Assembly: GCA_019044685.2 (NCBI GenBank)
Contig: JAGTXX020000009.1
Location: 434,001 to 498,000, forward strand
Length of the DNA stretch: 64,000 bases
Direction: 5' to 3'
From: Nannochloris sp. 'desiccata'
Lineage: Eukaryota > Chlorophyta > Trebouxiophyceae > Chlorellales > Chlorellaceae
Below the pieces are notes generated by a model that did no database searches, was not told the origin of the DNA, and saw only the letters and a list, made by a program, of their open reading frames with translations. How positions within the stretch are numbered: the stretch's first letter is position 1; the number at the start of each line of letters is the position of its first letter. The position numbers and the translations under genes were made by a program. Below are positions 52,255 through 61,800 of the stretch, in pieces.

Positions 52255-55217
52255 CTATAATTCATTGGCGCTGGGAACAGCATTCTCTTCTTCTTCATGA
52301 CCATTAAAGTATAAATATTGCACAGTAATGCTCTCTGCTGGGCGGTGGTCACAGAGATGAATAAAAGCTGCCACAGTTGCCTGAATCCTCCTCTGATAGT
52401 CAGGCATACGCTCAGGTGGCACAAAAGGCAGCAAGGTATCTGGATGCATGTGTTCAAAAACAGATTCGTGGTAACTACCAGCTGAATCACGATATCCATC
52501 GGGGTTCAAGCGGAGGAAAGCAGTAGGCTTGGACTCGGCACCATTTCCTTGGCTACCCTCTGCAAGAAGAGCATCACGAACTGGTTCCACGTGGTATGAA
52601 GCTTGATCTTCATCTACCTCCAGGATAACGCTATGTGTGGACAAAGAAATCCTGCCATCAGGCCTCCTACTACTGACACCGCCAGCTATTTTCTTATTGA
52701 AGACAAGTCGTTCTGCAAGATCAGCTCGCCCTTGCTGCTCCAAACCAGCTTTGAAATTGACCATAACATGGCGCTCTTTGGCACAGTGTCTATTAGCTAA
52801 CTCGCTGCTGGGGTACAGCATCAAGTAGCAGGTCAAGCAATACTGCTTGGGACAGTTGCTGTTGGCATAGCCTGTGCAAACTGTATACAAACAAGGCTTT
52901 GACTTCAAATGTACCATCCCGCCAAGCTTGTGCGGAGCACAGTACTGAACTTTTTCTCCATCGTAGCCAAAGCTTGCTATGGTACCACAGCCAGGGTGAA
53001 TGCAGTGCTTTGACTTCAAATGTACCATCCCGCCAAGCTTGTGCGGAGCACAGTACTGAACTTCTTCTCCATCGTAGCCAAAGCTTGCTATGGTACCACA
53101 GCCAGGGTGAATGCAGCACTTGAACTTCAAATTTACCATCCCGCCAAGCTTGTGCGGAGCACAGTACTGAACTTTTTCTCCATCGTAGCCAAAGCTTGCT
53201 ATGGTACCACAGCCAGGGTGAATGCAGCGCTTTGACGCTAAATGTACCATCCCGCCAAGCTTGTGCGGAGCACAGTACTGAACTTTTTCTCCATCGTAGC
53301 CAAAGCTTGCTATGGTACTACACTTTCTACCATCCTCACAGACGTGAACGCAGTACTGGCGTTTTGGATTCCTTACTATCGGCGACTCTGCACTTTCCGT
53401 ATCTGATGACGATTCACAGACATACGCTTCTCCATAGATCTTGAATCCAGCTAAAGCGTTGTCTTTGCTAGCACGGCGAGGACGCTGTGGAGCTTCAGCC
53501 ATGAGAAGAGCAGACATTACCAGACACTTGGGCCTGTCTTTACCGGACCGCGAACAAGTTCTGCATTCTTCACATCGTCTAGGACGCTGAGTCGCAGGGA
53601 TAGAAGCATACTTTGCCATTAAAGCTTCAGTGGTTGCTTTCTCGGTTGCCTGTGATGGTTTTGCTTTGGCTCCTCTAGTAACTTGAATATCAGTAGGTGC
53701 GGTAGCCGTAGTTGCGCCAGAGACAGCACTAAAGGGAAGTGAGGTAGATGGAGCAGCGTTACGTTGTTTCTTTTTCACAGGAACCTCTCCTTCCGATCCT
53801 AGAGTGGTGGTCCCAGGGGCCGCCGCCGCCTCTACCAACGCGGTCGTGGAGGCAAGAGGAAGACTTCCAACCACAGCACGAGTACCATCGCCATCACCAG
53901 CACTCTGCAATCGATGCAAATGCAGGAGAGTTGCGCTGTCATGTTGTTCAGCAAGAAGTACGTTGATGTCGAGCTTGATTGTAGAATTTACACAGTTTTC
54001 CTCCACCATCAAGAACAAAGCAGCAGCGTCTTCCTCTGCTTCAAGTGCTGATGCAAGTGCTGCACGATTGAGAACAGAATTTTGAACACACTTTGACAGC
54101 ATGTCGTAAGCAAGATCAAGTAAAGACGGCTCACAGCGGACGTTGTCCTTGGCGCTGCTGTAAAGAAAGAGGGAAAAGAAAGGAAGGTTAGAAAGGCGGC
54201 AGTGAAAATTTTTGCTTCAAATTAAATTTATTTTTATTCTGGTGTAAGGTTACTTACTGTTGTTTTACTAAAGAGATTACTTTTGTTAGTACCGTTACTA
54301 GAAGCACTCCAAATTTAGCACTACTTTTGACAGGCTGAATACCAGTACCAGATTGGTCGTCATATTGGAAATTCCCACAAGCCTCGATACAAAGTAAAAA
54401 CTCTTTCACACTACCGCATAATTCAACAACCGTAGGCTGTAAATTTCTAGGTCTTTTCAAGGAAAAGAGCCTGCAGATCTCGCTGGCAGCTACATTGACG
54501 CATCGGAGGAGAGAATGCACAAAAGAGGTTCCAGAAGTACCAAAAAGCGTTTCGACGGCGGTGTCACTGCAGAAAGAAAGATTAAATTTGAAGAGAGGGA
54601 AGGAATTAGTAAGTTTCAATTAGATTGATGAGATAAATGAGATCATAATGCGCAGGTTATGGCATTTCAAACTAGGTTATGGCATTCATAAACTTACTTT
54701 GCGTTCTCAACCACTGCCTCACTTGCACGACGGATAAACTTAGCTAAGAGAGAAGCTGCGACCATCCCCTCAACGGTATTGATTCGTTTCTTGTTCTTAC
54801 TCTGCAAACAATAGCAAATCAATAGTTAGATCGTTTAGATTGGAAATAGGGCAAAGAAACAAGGAAAAAAGACAGTTTTCAAAAATTTCTTACTAGTCCA
54901 CATAGCCAGAAAGTAGCTATTTCGCAATGCTCGATCGCTAGACACAGCTCCCCAACCTCTAAGGCTTCCAGATCAATCTTGGCAGCAGCTGCTACTCGAT
55001 CAGCAAAGACACGGTTGCTGTGTTTATAGGCCTGTTGCAAATTCTGCAGACCAAGAGAGAGAAGAAAAGAACTTTGGTGTTAGTTGTGATGCTTTCCAGG
55101 GCCATTGCCTGGTGTAAAGTATGTGATATTACGATCTTTAGTACTCACCATATTATCAGCAGGAGCATCTACGACTGAATCAACTCCAGCTGCTGGTGTG
55201 ATGTTGGGGTTGGGCAT
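52255..55217 (-). CDS. EsV-1-7 cysteine-repeat protein with nuclease-like C-terminal segment
   Basis: Five exons (55149..55217, 54894..55043, 54698..54801, 54258..54566, 52255..54157) encode 844 aa; every junction is GT-AG and in frame. Residues 1-230 are mostly helical and unrecognised. A CEECRTC...C cluster near 407-422 resembles half a CXXC zinc finger. Residues 480-632 hold four near-identical repeats of the type C-x4-C-x15-C-x2-H ending in KLGGMVHL, the EsV-1-7 motif known from brown-algal IMMEDIATE UPRIGHT and algal large DNA viruses. A degenerate fifth Cys cluster follows. Near 720-770, VILEVDEDQ and FLRLNPDGYRD look like a PD-(D/E)XK-like core. Function unknown; DNA or RNA binding is an inference. 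Confidence 0.8.
52897..53352 (-). repeat. Four 111-bp tandem repeats encoding EsV-1-7 units
   Basis: Four consecutive 37-codon units, nearly identical at the DNA level (a handful of substitutions), each reading about C-I-H-P-G-C-GTIASFGYDGEKVQYC-APHKLGGMV. Synonymous sites are also conserved, pointing to recent duplication or gene conversion. Confidence 0.92.
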
Positions 55218-55712
55218 CTCTGAAAAGGGAAAAATAATAAATTTTTGGCGAGTGAGCGTGAATTTTGAAGCCGTTACAGAACAAGTATCTGCAGCTTATA
55301 TATGATATTAGGGGTATACTGTCCAGCACGATGCTGAAAAAGGTTTTGAAGTTGCATTAGTGGTAAGTTGACCACTAATGCAAAAGTCAATGTATCAATT
55401 TCTCGAATTTCGGATAACTAGAAAGCTTCTTACCTATACAGCAAACTTTGGGATACTATTTAATAAATTTGACTGTGATTGAACACAGGAAAACGCGATT
55501 TCTTAGTGGTTGTCCAATTGGTTGAGCTATTCGCATGCAAGCCAGCAATGGTCCTTGAAAGGCCTTTTCAGCATCTACCCTTTGCGCATCGTATACTAAA
55601 AAAGGCTGAGGTTTACGATGCGTGTGCTGTTTGGGTGCAAACGGAATAATAATCTCAAACTATTCTGCGTTTTTTTGAGTTCAAATCAAGCTTTGCCCTC
55701 GCGCTCGAAAAG
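55218..55712. promoter_or_regulatory. Upstream region of the EsV-1-7 gene with two inverted repeats
   Basis: About 500 bp. A perfect 13-bp inverted repeat TTGCATTAGTGGT / ACCACTAATGCAA (55352-55364, 55371-55383) has a 6-nt spacer. A 9-bp repeat CGCATCGTA / TACGATGCG (55585-55593, 55614-55622) has a 20-nt spacer. No ORF supported. Confidence 0.5.
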
Positions 55713-55733
55713 ATAAAATAAAATAAAATAAAA
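55713..55733. repeat. (TAAAA)n short tandem repeat at the LINE 3' end
   Basis: Four TAAAA units on the plus strand, read as (TTTTA)n in the retrotransposon orientation. It lies about 80 nt beyond the ORF stop and probably marks the 3' terminus. Some LINE clades end in short tandem repeats rather than poly(A). Confidence 0.55.
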
Positions 55734-55811
55734 GAACCCCAAGGGGGTGACTTAAGGGATCGTGAGAAGCACCAAGCTTCAGGCCACCCCTATATAGATG
55801 TAAACATGTAA

Positions 55812-58800
55812 TTAACCTACACCAGTAGGCAAATGGAGGGGAGTGCGGAGTTGAGTTAGGAGTTTATACCTTGTAAGAAGGATACTTGAGTTGTAATTTA
55901 GAATTTGGAGTTGAATTGACTTGAGGAGAGAGTTGATTGTATGGGTTGTCAAGCCACAATCAGTTAAGAAGGTTCTAAATGAGGTTGTGACGCAGCCAGA
56001 GTGCGTGAAGACAATAGGATAGAGTTTGGGCTTCCAGCCAAGAGTTTGGAGGTGAGTAAAGTAGGGGTTGTGGTGGTCCAGTTTTTGTTGGAATCTTTCT
56101 TTGACTTTGATATCGTCGGTGATGGTGAAGTCAATAAGAATGATATGTTTATCGCGTGCTGTTGGGGTAAAGAGGGCAGTGGTGGCGTCAGTGGTAGCTG
56201 GTTCCTGCGGGGGAATTGCTGCGCTATCGATTTTGGGAAAGATTAGAATATCTGGGAGGCTTGTCGGTTTAGTGTTGCCGTTGGCGTCAATGGTGGTAGG
56301 TGCTTGCGGGTACCAAGGAATGTGCTCTGTGGCTCGTGCGGTGCGTTCTCCGCCTTCAGCATCAACAAAGATGGCACAGTTTCCAATGGTGGTGCTCTTT
56401 CTGATCGCCGCTGCAATCAGGGTTGTCGCTTTTCCGTGGCGATTTAATTTGATGCTGGTCATTTTTGGGTGCTGGCAGAAGCCCAGAATATGCCCCTGGG
56501 TTTCTGGTCCTGTGTTGCAGATGGTGCAGGTTGAAGATGGTGTCTTTACTGGGTTTATGATGTGATTTCTGCTGTTGCCATAAATGTGGCGTAGGCGTGC
56601 TCGAGCAGATAGAGCTTGAAGGTGTGCTGGAATAGTATTGTTTGTAGCTATGGATTGGATGGAGAAAGGGTCAATAGGGGCTATTGCGTCATTTCTATTG
56701 CGCATTAACTCTGTTAGGCGAGGATTTGTAGTTTTTCTTTGTCTTTGGTGGAGGCTAAGAGCTTTTATAACTAGATTAGTGCTGGTTTTAGGGTCCCCCG
56801 CTTGGACCCACATAGTATTCACGGTGCCTCTGGTCTGGTCAAACGGGGCAGCAGTTCCTGGTATTTCAAGGTATGTTGGTTCACGGCCTGGGAGGCCAGT
56901 GGATCCTGTTCTAAAGGTTGCAGTTGGCAAGGCTGTGTTCAGATTTCTTGTCGCAGCTGCGTCGGCTTGTTCGTTGCCTGAGATGCCGCAGTGAGCTTTT
57001 ACTTTAATTAAGGTGGTTTTGCCTGGTCTACTGAGCAGTTTATTAATTATTCTATGCAGGAGATTTCGGTGCTTGTGGGTTCTGTAATTATTGGGGTTGA
57101 GGAGGATGTTGTTGATGTTTTGCATGCTTGTTTGGCTGTCAGTTGCTATGGTGATGTCGACCAGCGGGTCAAGGGTATCGACTGCATGGCAGATTGCAGC
57201 TGCTTCAGCTCTAAAGCATGTGTTCAGGATAGGACTGTGTCCAATCAGTTGAATGTGTACTGAGGTGTTATCAGTGGCATTGTAGATACCGCCTGAGATT
57301 TCAGTTTCAGTTTTGCTACCGTCTGTATATATTATACGTCTGTTGGCAAATTTAAGGTTTTTGGTTGTGGGGAGGCTATCAATGTAGGTTTGGACAGCTT
57401 CTGCCGTGTTGAGAATGTGAGTAGTTGTTAAGAAAGGTGGTGTAGTGAGTGCTTTGGTGAATTCTTTCGAGGGGGCGAGGCCAAGGGTGGTGGCGGCACT
57501 GTGGTTGTTTTGGAGTTTGGGTAGCCAAGCTTGAATGGAGGCTTCTAAAGCTGCTATCTTGGTGTTAGTGGTAGTTGCTGGGAGATTGAGGGACTGAATG
57601 AAGGTTTTAAGGGGGCCTAGCTGAGCTGATAGCTGCTGGTAGCCTGGTTCGTTGGCGATGGCAAGAACGAGGAGCGGCCGAGTGTTTTGGAGGGGTGCGT
57701 GAGGAGCTGTTTTTCTCCAAGAATTTAAAGGTATAATTGGTGGGGTTGGTATCTCTAGGAGTGTGCAAACGTTAGGGTGGTGAATAAATTTGTTGATTCC
57801 AGCCAGTGATTCTGGCTTTATGCAGAGAAGTATGGTGTAGGTGGGGGTTGTGGTGGTGTCGGCGGTGGTGTTGGCTGTAGAAAGAATTGCCCATTTTAGG
57901 GCTTTGGCGATGTCTTCTGAGTTATTATTCGGGATAACTAAACCTCTACCTTTCCATTGGCATGAGAACGCTGGGCTGGTTGTGCCAAAAGCGCTGTCAA
58001 TGTCCTTGGTGTGGCAGAATTTAGCTAGACCAGCGGTGGTGGTGAAGGGGGTGGAGAGCCAACTTGTATCAACATTAGCTGCTGATATGAGAGGTTGGAG
58101 GATAGAGTGTGGTAGTGTGAAGTTCTGTCCTTTAATAGGTGTTTTAGGGTGGTAGGTAGGATCCTCAAATCTGCCTGCATGGGTTGCTGCTGTCTTGCAA
58201 ATGATGGCTTTGCTTTCTGCAGTGGCAGTGAGGTCTTTGTTGTAGAGTTGCAGTAGAGTTTCAAGTGTGTTAGTGGAGGTAGCAGCTAGGCATTCTCCAT
58301 TGGTGTTATGGTACCAAGCCATGTTGTTGTCTATGATTATTTCGTATTCCCCAGTAGGGTGAATATCATGGTCTGGGTTGCAGGAGGTGGTGACAAAGCT
58401 AATTTTGTTGAGCCAGCAGCTGCTGGGGTAAGGGTGTGTTTTAGTGTTGGTATCACCTGTGGTGGGAATAATGTATGATGGTGGGTCACTTCTGAGGGGT
58501 ATGCTTCTTTGTACTCTATTGTTGATGCTGTAGCCGCTGTTGCGAGAGGTGTTACCAGTGGTGTGGGAGGCAGAGGCTATAAGGTTTAGCAGTTCCTGTG
58601 GAACCTTCCTAGCTTCAGGGCTATGGATAGGCACGTTGGTGTAGGATGTGTGTGGGTTATATTTTTCTCTCAAGCAGACTACTTTGATGAGTAGTTCTAC
58701 TGCGGAGACGAAGGTAGGGGAAGGGATAGGGCTAGTGGTGAGTTGGTGGGGCCTTTTTATGGTGTCGGTGGAGAAGGAGATGAGATTGCTGAGGCTGAAG

Positions 58801-61800
58801 TGATTTTCTGACCATAGAGGGAGAGCTATTTTGTTGCATAGCATTTCTAGTGGGTATTGCAGCTGGTAAAGACTATTAGTGTTGGTTAAGGTGTTCCATA
58901 GTTCATATACTTCGATATGTGCTGTATGGAAGTTGTAAAGAGGTACTATATTGAAAGCTTGAATGTATTTATGCATTCTTACTAGTGTATTTGAGTCATT
59001 GATGTCGAAGTTAGGGAGATGTCCATTGTTGGTTGGTTGGCGCACAGGAGTGACTCTGTTTTTGAGTTTGTAGTGGTAGAGAGAGGCTCTTGCAGCAGTG
59101 CCAAGCCTGCTTTTGTCGTTTAGCATAGTAAGCAGGTGCTTGCTAATTGATTTAACAAAACGTTCTTGGAAGCTTTCAAGGCCCAGGCCATAATCTTCTG
59201 GTGCTAGGAAGATAAAGTCTGTTGGTGCTCTGACGAGGTGTTGTATTTTGCTGATTGTCGCTGCTCTGATTTTGTCTAGTTCTGCTAGTTGGTGAGGTGA
59301 ATATGGTGCTACACAGTACGTATGTTCAATGGCACCGAAGAGGCACCAAGTTTCCATGAGGAGCTTCTGTCTCATTGTTAGTAAGCACCCTGAAATAAGG
59401 GCGCTGCGCTCTTTTAATTTAGTTGAGATAGTTTCAAGTTGACCATCCCAGTTGAGGGTAACAGAAAGATAGGTGCCTAGGAATCTAGAAGATTGATTTC
59501 CTGGTATGATTTTGGGTTGGTTAGTAGCATCCAGGGAGAATGCTTTGTTATAAATTGTGAGTGAGGCTAGAGCAGCTTCTGCCGTAGTTGTGGTAGGAGA
59601 TCTAATAATGCCTGACGCTTCACATTTTGGGGGGCTGAGGAAGATTCCCATCCATTCAGAATAGAGTTCAATTTTATTAAGTTGTTGTTGCAGATTACTT
59701 ACACTACTGTCGATGAGGTGCAGGTCGTCTGCATAGCCAGTGGCTGGCAGATGTTTATGATGTTCAGGAACGTGGCTGATTGTAGAATATTTCTTGAGAG
59801 ATTCAAATTCGTATCCTTTCTTGGTGGCGCCTTTATTTTGGTGCAGCCATTGCAAGAGAGGTTCTATAGCTATGTTAAAGAGAAGAGGGGATGGTATGTC
59901 GCCTTGAGCAGCACCACTTGCTTGTGGGATGGCTGTAGAGCGACCTAGTGGTGTGACTAGAATGGTAGCAGCATCAGTGTAGAGTGATTTTAAGACGTCA
60001 ATAACGTCTTGCGGGAAGCCAAGTTGGCTCATGATGTAGAAGAGTTTATCGTGGTTGATGCAGTTGTAGGCAGATGTAAAGTCAAGTTTGGTGACAAAAA
60101 TATCCTTTTTGAACTCTCTAGCGTCTTCAAGAGCAAGGGTAAGTAGTTGAATTGCATGGGAGGTGCTGCGGTCACGGGTGAAGCCTTCTTGTGAGTAATG
60201 CAAAATATTGTTATCATCAACAAATGTTTGCGTGATTTCAGTAATAAAGCGCGTCCAGAGCTTGTATATTGTAAGGTGTACTGCAATGGGGCGGTAATTT
60301 GCGGGTAGGTAGGTAGGGTCTTTCTTTTGGAACAACGTAATTTCAGCAGTTTTCCATTCTTTTGGAGTGTAGCTGAATTTCCACATCAATTTGAACATTG
60401 AGTAGAGCATTTCATGCGCCAAGTCCGGGAGATGTTTGAGAATTTCATAGGGAATGCCATCGTTGCCAATAGCTTTGCCATCTTTGAGAGAATGGAGAGA
60501 TTTTTGGTACTTTTGGAAGGTGAGAGAGGGAAGAAGTGGGGTCGTAGGATCAGCTTTCTTTTCTATATTGAAAGTGTCTAGTCCGTCTATAGTAAAAGTA
60601 TCTAGAACTACCGAGTCTAGTGAGGGACTAGTCCATGGTGGGTATTGAGTAGTTAATTTAGGGGTTTTGACTGAGTTTAAGATGCGATTGTGTGCTGTCA
60701 ATGCATTAAGAACCGTAGCGGGGCAGGTGCAGGTGGTATTCTTGATCGGGTGCATCATAGAGGCAAGGTGAGCGGAGGTAGCAGGACCACCTGTGTTGTT
60801 ACTGATATCTAGGATCTCAGCATGGACTGTTTTCTTCTTTAGTTTATAGCGTTTTTGCTGCATTGCCGAGGCATGTTCTTTTTCCTTTTTATGGTGCTCG
60901 CGTCGAATGGTGTCTGACATTTCCTTTTGTTTTTGCTGGAGGGTATTTAGTGTTGAAATTAGGTCATTACCTAGAGTGGCATTGATAATGGAGGATAGTT
61001 GGTTCTGCGTTGGGATTTGTTGCTCTGTGAGATGGCCACTGAGGAGGGGTAAAAGTTCAGCAGCAGTCTCTAGGTCAACAGCAGAGAGTGGAGTTGACAT
61101 TGCTGTTTTGATCAAGCTCTTTAGCTTTTTGCACGCAGTGAGAAGCGTTAAAGCTTTGGTGAATTCTCGTCCTTTGACGCTAGGGAGCCATGTTTTGGCA
61201 TCTCCAGGGGGTGATGTTGTCTGTGGTGGTCGCGGTTGCTGTTTTGGGAAGAAGGAGTGGGCGATGGTATAGATATTTTGGATAGTTTCTATGGATTGGT
61301 GTATTGCATCTACTGCGTCAAGTTTTGTGGTGCTGTGGTTTTGTAGTAATGCTTTCATAGCTTGCTGATTATTTGAGAGTTCAGCATGAAAATCAGTTGC
61401 TATAGTTTGTTTGAATGCTTGAAGTTGATTTTTTGGAAAAGGTCGTATAAAGGTAGGCTCTCGTTGTTGGTAAATTAATTCACCAATAGGATGGATGGTG
61501 CAGGAAAAGAGGTCCTGGTCGCTGGCGTGTAGTATTACTGGAAGGTGGTCGCTGATTCCAGTGTAGGGGTGGTTTAAAATTTGAGGGTGGTTGTTGGAGC
61601 GTTCAGACTGAAGTATTACATCATCAGCTGAGCAAAGAATATCATCAAGGCGTCCCCCTTGGTCATGTGAAGCTTGCCTAGGGCAGGTTGAGTTTTTAAA
61701 TGCAGATGTTAGTTGGTAGGCAGTAGAGACTGCTTGGAATGCTGCATCTCCTTGGCGGCAGGTGGTGTCTCCGCTGCCGAGGAAATAAGTTGCATTCCAA

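Noticed and set aside
52899..53444. Plus-strand ORFs across the 111-bp repeats
   Set aside because: They are antisense shadows of the EsV-1-7 repeat array, open only because the repeats are identical.
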